Shown in pieces: positions 7,338 through 15,357 of a DNA stretch of 40,838 nucleotides. The DNA is from Bacillota bacterium (GTDB lineage Bacteria; Bacillota; Clostridia; Lachnospirales; Lachnospiraceae). Numbering within the stretch: position 1 is the stretch's first letter; each line of letters begins with the position of its first letter. The translations under genes were made by a program, and so were the position numbers. The DNA is taken from positions 1-40,838 of the forward strand of contig JAEZUR010000136.1 in NCBI GenBank assembly GCA_023420935.1, in the 5' to 3' direction. A model generated the notes under the pieces. That model was not told the DNA's origin, did not search any database, and saw only the letters and a program-made list of their open reading frames with translations.

Positions 7338-7358
7338 ATTATCTCTTTGAGAACTGTG
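7338..7358. repeat. attR core inside rpsI
   Basis: Exact copy of 229-249. It covers the stop codon and final codons of rpsI, so insertion leaves the S9 protein unchanged. Confidence 0.85.
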
Positions 7359-7731
7359 GAGCACGACGAGCTGCTTTTAAGCCGTACTTCTTTCTTTCTT
7401 TCATTCTTGGATCTCTTGTTAAGAAACCTGCTTTTTTAAGAGTTGGTCTGTAATCTCCGTCTGCTTGTAATAAAGCTCTTGAGATACCATGACGAATTGC
7501 ACCAGCTTGACCAGTGAATCCACCACCACGAACGTTAACAAGAACATCAAATTTATCTAATGTTTCTGTAACTTCAAGAGGTTGTCTAACGATTAATTTT
7601 AAAGTTTCAAGTCCAAAATAATTGTCCATGTCTCTTTTATTTATAGTAACTTTACCTGTACCAGGTACTAAATATACTCTAGCAATACTGCTTTTTCTTC
7701 TTCCTGTTCCGTAATACTTTGCTTTAGCCAA
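7339..7731 (-). CDS. rpsI: 30S ribosomal protein S9
   Basis: 130 residues, full length, ending in the conserved KKYGLKAARRAPQFSKR tail that reaches the decoding-site tRNA. The start is TTG at 7731 (not ATG), placed by AAAGGAGG eight bases upstream and by MAKAKYYGTGRRK. It is co-transcribed with rplM 29 bases upstream. Its last 20 bases are the integration target of the element. Confidence 0.97.
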   Translation of the reverse strand: MAKAKYYGTGRRKSSIARVYLVPGTGKVTINKRDMDNYFGLETLKLIVRQPLEVTETLDKFDVLVNVRGGGFTGQAGAIRHGISRALLQADGDYRPTLKKAGFLTRDPRMKERKKYGLKAARRAPQFSKR

Positions 7732-7760
7732 TGTGATTTCCTCCTTTCAAACCTTTCGAA

Positions 7761-8201
7761 TTAATATCTGGATTTAATTTCTAATACTTCTGGTTTCTGA
7801 GCTGCATTATCATGCTCTGGTCCAGCGTATACGTGTAATTTTGTAATCATAGATCTTCCTAAAGGTCCTTTTGGAAGCATGCCTTTCACAGCAAGTTCGA
7901 TAACAGCTTCAGGTTTTTTAGCGGATAATTCTTTTAAAGTAGTTTCTCTCATACCGCCTACATAATCAGAGTGATTGTAATAAATCTTCTGATCCATTTT
8001 CTTACCAGTTACTTTGATTTTATCAGCATTAACAACAATTACATAATCACCTGTATCGATGTGAGGTGTATATGTTGGTTTGTTTTTACCTCTTAAAACT
8101 TTTGCGATCTCTGAACAGAGACGTCCTAATGTATGTCCTGTAGCATCAACTACATACCATTTTCTTTCAATTGTAGATGGACTAGCCATAAAACTTTTCA
8201 T
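7761..8201 (-). CDS. rplM: 50S ribosomal protein L13
   Basis: 146 residues beginning MKSFMASPSTIERKWYVVDA, with GRLCSEIAKVLRGK and the YTPHIDTGDYVIVVN block typical of L13, an early-assembling 23S rRNA binder. AAGGAGG lies seven bases before ATG. It heads the two-gene rplM-rpsI unit, which has its own consensus promoter and leader. Confidence 0.97.
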   Translation of the reverse strand: MKSFMASPSTIERKWYVVDATGHTLGRLCSEIAKVLRGKNKPTYTPHIDTGDYVIVVNADKIKVTGKKMDQKIYYNHSDYVGGMRETTLKELSAKKPEAVIELAVKGMLPKGPLGRSMITKLHVYAGPEHDNAAQKPEVLEIKSRY

Positions 8202-8295
8202 TGGTTTACCTCCTTAATAATATATTATTAGATTAACTATATATAAAATACTATTTACCGGGGCATTGGCTTAAGTATTTTTTTACATGTCACAG
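8202..8295 (-). promoter_or_regulatory. L13-type leader RNA
   Basis: The roughly 94-base leader between the predicted start site and rplM forms a hairpin: AAAATACT (8245-8252) with AGTATTTT (8274-8281), with a purine-rich GC-containing internal segment. Firmicutes rplM mRNAs are known to carry an autoregulatory L13 leader. The identity here is inferred from position and the single stem, not from a covariance match. Confidence 0.5.
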
Positions 8296-8301
8296 TTTAC
8301 T

Positions 8302-8330
8302 ATTATATAACATCCTGGGCCAAGTGTCAA
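8302..8330 (-). promoter_or_regulatory. Consensus sigma-A promoter of rplM-rpsI
   Basis: On the minus strand TTGACA (8325-8330), a 17-base spacer and TATAAT (8302-8307): a perfect housekeeping promoter. Confidence 0.9.
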
Positions 8331-8360
8331 TACGTTCTGTCAAGATTATGAAATTTTATT

Positions 8361-8750
8361 AAGCCATGCAGTGGAAAATATATAATAAAGTGCTCATGCT
8401 CGCATGAAAGAGCTTTGTTATATATTTTTCACTATACGGCGCTAGCCGCAGCGAGATGTAGCGTAGCGGAATCGAGCTGGCATGGCTGTTTCACGTAACT
8501 GCAGTCAAAACATACATAAAGTGCTCATGCTCGCATGAAAGCGCTTTGTTATATATTTTTCACTATACGGCGCTAGCCGCAGCGAGATATAGCGTAGCGG
8601 AATCGAGCTGGCATGGCTGTCCCACGTAACTACAGTCAAAACATACATAAAGTGCTCATGCTCGCATGAAAGCGCTTTGTTATATATTTTTCACTATACG
8701 GCGCTAGCCGCAGCGAGATGTAGCGTAGCGGAATCGAGCTGGCATGGCTT
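8361..8750. mobile_element. MITE-like element with TIR and 5-bp duplication
   Basis: The block begins AAGCCATGC (8361-8369) and ends GCATGGCTT (8742-8750), perfect 9-bp inverted ends. It is flanked by TTATT on both sides (8356-8360 and 8751-8755), as in a target-site duplication. It encodes no protein. Inside are three near-identical tandem units and many self-complementary stretches (GGCGCTAGCC, CATGCTCGCATG). It fills the gap between the rplM promoter and truA. The right duplication overlaps the truA stop codon. Confidence 0.65.
8389..8749. repeat. Three tandem repeats, 131-bp period
   Basis: Units start at AGTGCTCATGCTCGC at 8389, 8520 and 8651; the last is truncated after about 99 bases. 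Units 2 and 3 read AAAGTGC...GCGCTTT and unit 1 AAAGTGC...GAGCTTT, so the stem is maintained with wobble pairs. AATATATAA before unit 1 pairs with TTATATATT inside each unit. Confidence 0.9.
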
Positions 8751-8753
8751 TTA

Positions 8754-9494
8754 TTAATCCGCATACTCAATCCCCACCAGCGTCAACCCTTTTGCCGGCG
8801 CCGTCGGTCCTGCTTTCATCCTATCTTTCGCCTCAATCATTTCCTTAACATAAGAAGCCGGATAAACACCTAATCCCACCTTAATTAATGTCCCCACAAT
8901 AATTCGAACCATATTATATAAAAAACCATTTCCTCTTATACGCAAAGAAATAATATCATTCTCTTTCTTAATATCTAAACTATATACCGTTCTAACCGTA
9001 TCCTTCACCTGGCTCTTATTCGAACAAAAACTCACAAAATCATGTTCCCCAACGATATATTCCGCCGCTTCTTTCATCGCCTCCACATTAAGTGGCATGT
9101 ATACAAAATGCGTATACAATCTTAATACTGGCATATCAAAAGTACGATTCAATATTTGATACTCATATGTCTTAATACTATTGCAGTACCTTGGGTGAAA
9201 CTCTAGCGGCACCTCACAAGATGACTGAATAGTTATATCCTTTGGAAGTCTTTGATTTAATGCAAAGGATATCTTTTCTCCCGGAATCTTCGTCTCTGTA
9301 TCAAATACAGCCACATTGGCTAGAGCATGTACACCTGAATCGGTCCTGCTGGCACCAATCACAAGAATCGGCTCTTCTAGCAAATCCGATAGTTTTTGAT
9401 TCAATATTTCTTCTATGGTAATACCATTTGGTTGAGTCTGCCACCCACAGTAATTGGTTCCATCATATGCAATTTCAAGTTTAACGCGTTTCAT
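8754..9494 (-). CDS. truA: tRNA pseudouridine(38-40) synthase TruA
   Basis: 246 residues, full length. It isomerises uridines 38-40 in the anticodon arm of many tRNAs. The catalytic Asp is in the conserved GASRTDSGVHA segment, and the C-terminal RGNGFLYNMVRIIVGTL motif is typical. It lies 21 bases after ecfT in the same operon. Its stop codon overlaps the target duplication of the MITE-like element, so the transcript runs straight into the 131-bp repeats. Confidence 0.96.
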   Translation of the reverse strand: MKRVKLEIAYDGTNYCGWQTQPNGITIEEILNQKLSDLLEEPILVIGASRTDSGVHALANVAVFDTETKIPGEKISFALNQRLPKDITIQSSCEVPLEFHPRYCNSIKTYEYQILNRTFDMPVLRLYTHFVYMPLNVEAMKEAAEYIVGEHDFVSFCSNKSQVKDTVRTVYSLDIKKENDIISLRIRGNGFLYNMVRIIVGTLIKVGLGVYPASYVKEMIEAKDRMKAGPTAPAKGLTLVGIEYAD

Positions 9495-9515
9495 ATTAAT
9501 CCTCCAAGCAGGTTG

Positions 9516-10322
9516 TTAAATATAGAATAACCGGCTTAGCACGGTTAAAATTACTCCATAAGTAATTAAAGCAACAAAACCTACAAAATCTCGTCTCTTA
9601 TACTTAAGAGGTTTCATTTTGGTTCTACCTTCTCCTCCATTATAACACCTAGCTTCCATTGCAAGAGCAAGATCATTGGCTCTTCGAAAAGCAGAAACAA
9701 ATAATGGTACTAGAATTGGAATGAGACCTTTTGCTTTCTTAAATATCCCACCAGTTTCAAAGTCCGCCCCACGAGCTGCCTGGGCTTTCATAATTTTATC
9801 TGTTTCTTCTAATAGAATCGGTATAAAACGTAGCGCAATGGACATCATCATGGCTATCTCATGTACTGGTACCTTAATCTTTTTCAGAGGATTCATAATA
9901 CTTTCTAGTCCATCCGTAAGATTATTTGGTGTGGTTGTAAATGTCATCATGGATGATCCTATAATCAAGAAGATAAGCCTGATTCCCATCCTTACCGCTA
10001 AACGTACACCTTCTTCTGTAATGGTTACAAATCCTAGACTAAACAGTTCTCTACCAGGTGTAAAAAATACATTGAATCCAAGGGTAAATATTAAGAGAAA
10101 GATGATGCTTTTTAGTCCTTTTAATATAAAGTTGAATGGAACTTTCGATAGTTGTATCACGCTAAATAGAAAAGCTGCAGCAACAATATATCCTACAAAA
10201 CTCTCAAAAGTAAATAGCAAGATTACATAAGCAAACGTTCCTATCAGCTTTAGCCTTGGATCTAATTTATGAATCACAGAATCTACTGGATAATATTGCC
10301 CAATCGTAATATCTCTAATCAT
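9516..10322 (-). CDS. ecfT: ECF transporter transmembrane protein EcfT
   Basis: 268 residues with about five to six membrane helices. The cytoplasmic coupling helices carry the two Ala-Arg motifs that dock on the ATPases (AQAARGADF and AMEARCYNGG). With EcfA1 and EcfA2 it forms the shared energising module for several vitamin-binding S components, none of which is in this window. The gene order ecfA1-ecfA2-ecfT after rplQ is the usual Firmicutes arrangement. Confidence 0.95.
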   Translation of the reverse strand: MIRDITIGQYYPVDSVIHKLDPRLKLIGTFAYVILLFTFESFVGYIVAAAFLFSVIQLSKVPFNFILKGLKSIIFLLIFTLGFNVFFTPGRELFSLGFVTITEEGVRLAVRMGIRLIFLIIGSSMMTFTTTPNNLTDGLESIMNPLKKIKVPVHEIAMMMSIALRFIPILLEETDKIMKAQAARGADFETGGIFKKAKGLIPILVPLFVSAFRRANDLALAMEARCYNGGEGRTKMKPLKYKRRDFVGFVALITYGVILTVLSRLFYI

Positions 10323-10364
10323 GGTAACTCCTGTCTATACGCTTACTGTCTTACGGTCAGAAGA

Positions 10365-11225
10365 TTATCTTTTTCCTTCTGCACTAGCCCAGCGTAAAAT
10401 TTCTTTTACTGCTTCATTTATAGTGGTTGGGTTGGTACTAATTTCATGTCCACGGTCTTTTAGTTCATTCATCACATAGGTTACTTGAGGCGCAGCAAGA
10501 CCGATTCTCTCAAGCTCTTTGTAATGTGAAAAGACTCTCTTAGGAACATCATCAAGAACAACCTCGCCGCCATTCATGGTTATAATACGATCTACGTATT
10601 TCGCTACATCTTCCATACTATGTGATACTAGAATAACCGTTAAATTATTTTCTTTATGCAATTTCGCAATCTGGTCTAGTATCTCATCTCTACCTTTTGG
10701 GTCTAACCCAGCTGTTGGTTCATCTAACACTAATACTTCTGGTTTCATTGCTAATACGCCAGCAATCGCTACTCTTCGTTTCTGACCACCTGAAAGTTCA
10801 AAAGGAGACACATCAAGCATATCTTCTCCTATTCCAACTTGCCTTAGCGCTTCATACGATCGCAAATCAATCTCAAGCTGGGGTAATCCTAAGTTCTTAG
10901 GGCCAAATTGCACATCCTTAATCACGGATGCTTCGAATAATTGATGCTCTGGATACTGAAAGACCAATCCAACTTTACTACGTAGCATTTTCATATTGTA
11001 ATCTCTGCTATAGATATCTTCGCCATTATAGTAAATAGCTCCACTTGTGGCCTTTAAGAGGCCATTTAGATGTTGAATTAGCGTGGACTTCCCAGAGCCT
11101 GTATGCCCGATTAATCCAATAAATTCGCCGTCTTCTATTTTTAAGTTTATATCTTTTAGCGCATGCTTTTGATAAGCAGTTCCGCTGCTATAAATATAAT
11201 TGATATTATCTAGAATAATTGACAT
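10365..11225 (-). CDS. ecfA2: ECF transporter ATPase EcfA2
   Basis: 286 residues. ABC ATPase motifs: Walker A GHTGSGKST, Q-loop VFQYPEHQLF, signature LSGGQKRR, Walker B VLVLDEPTAGLDP and H-loop VSHSMED. The FQYPEHQLFE segment after the Q-loop is characteristic of EcfA. The C-terminal 60 residues are the extension that helps dimerisation. It lies 30 bases after ecfA1. Confidence 0.95.
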   Translation of the reverse strand: MSIILDNINYIYSSGTAYQKHALKDINLKIEDGEFIGLIGHTGSGKSTLIQHLNGLLKATSGAIYYNGEDIYSRDYNMKMLRSKVGLVFQYPEHQLFEASVIKDVQFGPKNLGLPQLEIDLRSYEALRQVGIGEDMLDVSPFELSGGQKRRVAIAGVLAMKPEVLVLDEPTAGLDPKGRDEILDQIAKLHKENNLTVILVSHSMEDVAKYVDRIITMNGGEVVLDDVPKRVFSHYKELERIGLAAPQVTYVMNELKDRGHEISTNPTTINEAVKEILRWASAEGKR

Positions 11226-11255
11226 ATAGGTTCACCATTTTCTCTACTATATAAT

Positions 11256-12104
11256 CTATAGGTTTTCCAGTTCATTTACTAATTCCTTAATTGTTAAGAT
11301 ACCATCATGAATCCTCAAACCATTCCTTTTTAACTCATGAGCTAACAGGGTAACTTGTGGTACATCCAATCGATATTTTTTCAGTTCGTCTACTCTTGAA
11401 AATATATCTCTCGGCGTTCCTTCCATAACAACTTTTCCGTTGTCCATAACAAATACCTGATCTGCATCAATGACTTCTTCCATGTAATGCGTAATTAAGA
11501 TTACTGTCACGCCCTCTTGTTTATTTAATTCTCGTATGGTTCGAATGACATCTTTTCGACCATTTGGATCTAACATAGCTGTAGGTTCATCTAATACAAT
11601 GCATTGTGGCTTCATAGCCATAACTCCTGCAATGGCTACTCGTTGCTTCTGTCCACCAGAAAGTTTATTAGGAGAATGAGTTCGGTAGTCGTACATTCCA
11701 ACTGCTCGGAGACTTTCTTCTACTCGTTCCCATATCTCTTCTGTTGGAACTCCAAGATTTTCAGGTCCAAACCCTACATCTTCTTCTACCACATTAGCAA
11801 TAATCTGATTATCTGGATTCTGAAATACCATTCCAGCAGTCTGTCTGATCCTTAATATGTTATCTATCTCTCGTGTATCCATTCCATTTACCCACAGAAA
11901 ACCCTCTGTAGGTGTAAGTATTGCATTGATATGCTTCGCTAAAGTGGATTTACCAGAACCATTATGACCTAAGATTGCGATAAAATCGCCTTTATTAAAA
12001 TTAAGAGTAACGTTATCCACTGCTCTATTAATGGATTCGACATTGCCCTCTTCATCTCTTCTGATATATTCAAAAGTCAAGTCCTTTGTTTTTACCATTG
12101 CCAT
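11256..12104 (-). CDS. ecfA1: ECF transporter ATPase EcfA1
   Basis: 282 residues. Walker A GHNGSGKST, Q-loop VFQNPDNQIIA, signature LSGGQKQR, Walker B CIVLDEPTAMLDP and H-loop ITHYMEE. The FQNPDNQ segment is typical of EcfA1 and distinguishes it from EcfA2. GGAAG precedes the start by six bases. It is the first gene after the rplQ terminator; a TATAAT on the minus strand (12195-12200) lies beside that terminator but lacks a good -35, so the promoter is uncertain. Confidence 0.95.
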   Translation of the reverse strand: MAMVKTKDLTFEYIRRDEEGNVESINRAVDNVTLNFNKGDFIAILGHNGSGKSTLAKHINAILTPTEGFLWVNGMDTREIDNILRIRQTAGMVFQNPDNQIIANVVEEDVGFGPENLGVPTEEIWERVEESLRAVGMYDYRTHSPNKLSGGQKQRVAIAGVMAMKPQCIVLDEPTAMLDPNGRKDVIRTIRELNKQEGVTVILITHYMEEVIDADQVFVMDNGKVVMEGTPRDIFSRVDELKKYRLDVPQVTLLAHELKRNGLRIHDGILTIKELVNELENL

Positions 12105-12208
12105 CTTACACTTCCATTCTGCAATCCTGCTTAATATCCAAGTATGTGTTCTTATTTATTCTAATGGATTTTATCCTATTTGTAAACAGCATTCATTATA
12201 ACAGAAAA

Positions 12209-12228
12209 TGCCTGCCCTAAGGCAGACA
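12209..12228 (-). terminator. Terminator after rplQ
   Basis: TGCCTGCC (12209-12216) pairs with GGCAGACA (12221-12228, one wobble) over a four-base loop; TTTTC follows on the minus strand. The short T run suggests partial read-through into ecfA1. Confidence 0.75.
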
Positions 12229-12280
12229 TTCATTACTCACTAAAACTTGTTAACCAAGTTGTTAGCTCGTTCTATTGCTA

Positions 12281-12817
12281 TTATACTAATTCGATTAAAA
12301 CTTCCATCGCAGCATCACCTTTACGAAGGCCAATCTTTACGATTCTTGTATAACCACCGTTACGGCTAGTATACTTAGGTGCGATTTCATCAAATAACTT
12401 ATCAGTTACGTCAACAGTCTTAGTATTTCTCTTCTTACCTGCAGCTTCAGTTGGAACTTCTGTTACAGGGTAAAGGAATTTAAGCATTTGTCTTCTAGCG
12501 TGAAGACGGGATGGGCTATCTTTTTTGATTTCTTTTTGAACGTCATCAAAAACTGTTACCTTTTTACCATCTACAACTTCTTTTACTCTTTTTCCATCTT
12601 TATCTTTACGAGCTACTTTAGCAGTAACTGTTACAGTTTCTACATTATCCTTTTCTTTTACAGCTAATGCAATCATGCTCTCAGCAATTCTGCGAATTTC
12701 TTTTGCTTTTGCTTCTGTAGTAACGATCTTACCATGGTAAAGTAAATTTGTTACTTGATTTCTAAGCAAAGCTTTTCTCTGGCTTGCTGTTCTACCAAGT
12801 TTTCTATAACCTGACAT
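12281..12817 (-). CDS. rplQ: 50S ribosomal protein L17 with insertion
   Basis: 178 residues against the usual 115-130. The N-terminus (YRKLGRTASQRKALLRN) and the C-terminus (GGYTRIVKIGLRKGDAAMEVLIELV) are typical. Between the first helices and LHARRQ (105-110) there is an extra charged, Lys-rich stretch of about 45 residues (roughly 57-103), and a smaller one follows near 120-132. L17 lies near the peptide exit tunnel. The reading frame is intact, so the insertion is likely a lineage feature. It is the last gene of the alpha operon. Confidence 0.95.
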   Translation of the reverse strand: MSGYRKLGRTASQRKALLRNQVTNLLYHGKIVTTEAKAKEIRRIAESMIALAVKEKDNVETVTVTAKVARKDKDGKRVKEVVDGKKVTVFDDVQKEIKKDSPSRLHARRQMLKFLYPVTEVPTEAAGKKRNTKTVDVTDKLFDEIAPKYTSRNGGYTRIVKIGLRKGDAAMEVLIELV

Positions 12818-12851
12818 CTGTTTACCTCCTTATGGATTCACACTTTTCAAA

Positions 12852-13811
12852 TCATTCATCATTTAGGTTGAGTGATAATCCAAGTTCTTTTAATTTTGCA
12901 AGTACTTCTTCTAATGATTTGCGTCCTAAGTTACGAACTTTCATCATGTCTTCAGAAGTTCTGTTGGTTAACTCTTCAACCGTGTTAATACCAGCTCTCT
13001 TTAAACAGTTATATGAACGAACCGAAAGTTCTAATTCATCAATGTTCATTTCAAGCACTTTTTCCTTTTCATTATCTTCTTTCTCTACCATAACTTCAGC
13101 AGTTTTGGCATTTTCAGAAAGATCAATAAAGGAATTCAAATGTTCGCTTAATACCTTAGCTGCAAGACTAACTGCTTCATCTGGTACTAAAGTTCCATTT
13201 GTATATACATCAAGAGTAAGCTTATCAAAATCTGTTATTTGTCCTACACGAGTATTTTGAACAGTTAAATTAACACGTTCTACTGGTGTGTAAATGGAAT
13301 CAATTGGGATAACACCAATCGGCAAATCGTCGTTCTTATTTTTGTCAGCACTGATGTACCCTCTGCCCTTTGTAATGGTTAATTCCATATACAATTTGCA
13401 GTCTGCACCACCACTAAGCGTAGCAATAACCAATTCTGGATTTAAGATTTCAATATCAGGATCAACTTGAATATCACCAGCTGTTACAACACCTTCGCCT
13501 TCAAATTCGATATAAGCAGTCTTTGGCTCATTTGTCTCGCTTGAATTACGAATCGCTAAACTCTTGATATTCATAATAATCTCAGTTACATCTTCCTTTA
13601 CTCCAGGAATTGCACTAAATTCATGAACTACACCATCAATCTTTACTTGACTGACTGCTGCACCCGGCAATGATGAAAGCATAATTCTTCTTAAAGAATT
13701 ACCCAAAGTTGTACCATAGCCTCTTTCAAGGGGTTCTACTACAAAACGTCCATATTTTTTATCTTCAGAAATCTCCGCAATCTCTATTTTTGGTTTTTCA
13801 AAGTCAAACAC
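12852..13811 (-). CDS. rpoA: RNA polymerase alpha subunit
   Basis: 319 residues from a GTG at 13811, chosen because AAAGGAGG lies eight bases upstream and the protein then begins MFDFEKPKIEIAE; an ATG 27 bases earlier would put the ribosome site inside the gene. The N-terminal domain (to about 230, with GYGTTLGNSLRRIMLSSLPG) drives assembly of the polymerase. An acidic linker leads to the C-terminal domain (NCLKRAGINTVEELTNRTSEDMMKVRNLGRKSLEEV) that binds UP elements and activators. Confidence 0.97.
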   Translation of the reverse strand: MFDFEKPKIEIAEISEDKKYGRFVVEPLERGYGTTLGNSLRRIMLSSLPGAAVSQVKIDGVVHEFSAIPGVKEDVTEIIMNIKSLAIRNSSETNEPKTAYIEFEGEGVVTAGDIQVDPDIEILNPELVIATLSGGADCKLYMELTITKGRGYISADKNKNDDLPIGVIPIDSIYTPVERVNLTVQNTRVGQITDFDKLTLDVYTNGTLVPDEAVSLAAKVLSEHLNSFIDLSENAKTAEVMVEKEDNEKEKVLEMNIDELELSVRSYNCLKRAGINTVEELTNRTSEDMMKVRNLGRKSLEEVLAKLKELGLSLNLNDE

Positions 13812-13880
13812 TAAAGGACCCTCCTTTTGGGTTATCATGATTGAGGGTAAACTTTCATAGTCTCGCTTTAAAAAGGTCGA

Positions 13881-14477
13881 CTATTTAGAATACAACTCGA
13901 CGATAAGCATTTCATTTACTGGAACATCAATCTGGTCTCTGGATGGAAGTTCTTTCACAACACCACTTAGGTTTTCGTGATTTGCTTCTAACCAAGCTGG
14001 AACTAATCTTGCGCCTGTTACTTCTAAGACATCTTTGTATCTTTGAGCGCTCTTGTATTTTTCCTTAACCTCGATAACATCTCCTACTTTAACTTGGTAA
14101 GAAGGGATATTAACTGGTTTACCATTAACTAATACATGCTTATGATCTACGATCTGTCTTGATTCTTTTCTTGTTCTACCATAACCTAAACGATACATTA
14201 CGTTATCAAGTCTAAGTTCAAGAATAATCATTAAATTCTCACCGGTAGTACCAACTTTCATTTTCTTTGCCTTTGCAAAATTATTTCTGAAAGGTTTTTC
14301 TAAAACTCCATATATAAACTTAGCTTTTTGCTTTTCTTTTAATTGTAAGCCATATTCGCTTTGTTTTTTACCTGCTCTGGAAGATGTTCTGTTTGATTTC
14401 TTATCAAGTCCCATGAATACTGGATCAAGACCAAGTGATCTACATCTTTTAAGAACTGGACTCATATCTCTTGCCAT
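13881..14477 (-). CDS. rpsD: 30S ribosomal protein S4, zinc-less form
   Basis: 198 residues. The S4 RNA-binding domain (LRLDNVMYRLGYGRTRKESRQIVDHKHVLVNGKPV) is intact. The N-terminal domain lacks the four-Cys zinc site seen in the C+ form. S4 starts 16S assembly and in many bacteria represses its own operon by binding the mRNA leader. Here it sits inside the rpsM-rpsK-rpsD-rpoA-rplQ block; a structured leader precedes rpsM. Confidence 0.97.
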   Translation of the reverse strand: MARDMSPVLKRCRSLGLDPVFMGLDKKSNRTSSRAGKKQSEYGLQLKEKQKAKFIYGVLEKPFRNNFAKAKKMKVGTTGENLMIILELRLDNVMYRLGYGRTRKESRQIVDHKHVLVNGKPVNIPSYQVKVGDVIEVKEKYKSAQRYKDVLEVTGARLVPAWLEANHENLSGVVKELPSRDQIDVPVNEMLIVELYSK

Positions 14478-14505
14478 TCTAATTTACCTCCTATAATAAT
14501 ATCAA

Positions 14506-14901
14506 TTAAACACGTCTACGTTTTGGTGGTCTACATCCATTATGTGGTACTGGAGTTACGTCTTTAATGCTTGTAACTTCGATTCCACATGCTTGAAGCG
14601 CACGAATTGCTGCTTCTCTTCCTGAACCAGGACCCTTAACCATAACTTCTACTGATTTTAAACCGTGTGGTATTGCAGCTTTTGCTGCTGTTTCAGCTGC
14701 CATCTGTGCTGCATAAGGTGTAGATTTTCTAGATCCTCTGAATCCTAATCCACCTGCACTAGCCCAAGAAAGGGCATTACCTTCTGCATCTGTCAGCGTA
14801 ACGATTGTATTATTAAAAGATGACTGGATATGTGCTTGTCCGCGATCAACGTTCTTCTTAACACGTTTCTTTGTCACTTTTTTTGCTATTTTCTTAGCCA
14901 T
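14506..14901 (-). CDS. rpsK: 30S ribosomal protein S11
   Basis: 131 residues starting MAKKIAKKVTKK, with GGAGG eight bases before ATG 14901. The conserved S11 blocks HIQSSFNNTIVTLTD, GFRGSRKSTPYAAQMAAE and GCRPPKRRRV are present. S11 forms the 30S platform with S18 and contacts the mRNA exit. Confidence 0.97.
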   Translation of the reverse strand: MAKKIAKKVTKKRVKKNVDRGQAHIQSSFNNTIVTLTDAEGNALSWASAGGLGFRGSRKSTPYAAQMAAETAAKAAIPHGLKSVEVMVKGPGSGREAAIRALQACGIEVTSIKDVTPVPHNGCRPPKRRRV

Positions 14902-14942
14902 TGACAAACCCTCCTATTGGATTTTAAATAAAATTTTTCATT

Positions 14943-14990
14943 CCTCAAATGCTTTTGCATTTACAGAATGGCTCGAGTCTACCCGAGACT
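14943..14990 (-). repeat. Spacer hairpins between rpsM and rpsK
   Basis: The gap has AAATGC-TTTT-GCATTT and CTCGAGT-CTAC-CCGAG style hairpins with no T run that would end transcription. They belong to the family of small spacer hairpins seen throughout this operon. Confidence 0.6.
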
Positions 14991-15357
14991 ATTTTTTCTT
15001 ATTAGCTACTGTACGTTTAGGGCCTTTTCTTGTTCTAGCGTTAGTCTTAGTTTTCTGACCACGAACTGGAAGACCTTTTCTATGACGGATACCTCTGTAG
15101 CATCCAATTTCCTGTAATCTCTTAATGTTAAGAGCGATTTCTCTACGTAAATCACCTTCAACTGTTTGAGTTGCATCGATAACGTCACGAATTCTACCAA
15201 CTTCTTCATCTGTTAAATCTCTTACACGAGTGTCAGGATTAACATTTGCAGCTGCAAGAATACGATTAGAGCTCACTCTACCGATACCATAAACATAGGT
15301 AAGACCTATTTCTACACGTTTTTCTCTTGGTAAATCTACACCACTGATACGAGCCAT
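14989..15357 (-). CDS. rpsM: 30S ribosomal protein S13
   Basis: 122 residues with the conserved MARISGVDLPREKRVEIGLTY start and the GYRGIRHRKGLPVRGQ-like and KTNARTRKGPKRTVANKKK C-terminus that contacts P-site tRNA and bridge B1. It is the first gene after a 352-base structured gap, so it may head a separately controlled transcript. Confidence 0.97.
   Translation of the reverse strand: MARISGVDLPREKRVEIGLTYVYGIGRVSSNRILAAANVNPDTRVRDLTDEEVGRIRDVIDATQTVEGDLRREIALNIKRLQEIGCYRGIRHRKGLPVRGQKTKTNARTRKGPKRTVANKKK

Larger units (their letters stand above)
229..7358. mobile_element. 7.1-kb integrative element in rpsI 3' end
   Basis: The element is bounded by a 21-bp direct repeat that is the last coding part of rpsI. 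Next to attR are a tyrosine integrase and, before it, an excisionase-type protein. Arm-type repeats occur near both ends, and an XRE repressor faces a small HTH gene. Cargo is a J-domain pseudogene, a Cys-rich mini-protein, an M28 lipoprotein peptidase and a group II-like reverse transcriptase. There is no relaxase, coupling protein, replication gene or capsid gene, so it is not self-transmissible by recognised means. It could be excised by its own Int/Xis and moved by a helper, or be a reduced derivative of a larger ICE. Confidence 0.85.

Noticed and set aside
229..7358. Prophage
   Set aside because: No capsid, terminase, tail or lysis gene; integrase, excisionase and repressor alone do not make a phage.
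8389..8749. CRISPR array
   Set aside because: Only three units of 131 bases, nearly identical along their whole length, without unique spacers or cas genes.
9676..10230. Long antisense reading frame opposite ecfT
   Set aside because: It is the shadow of a well-conserved gene, with no ribosome site and no recognisable domain.
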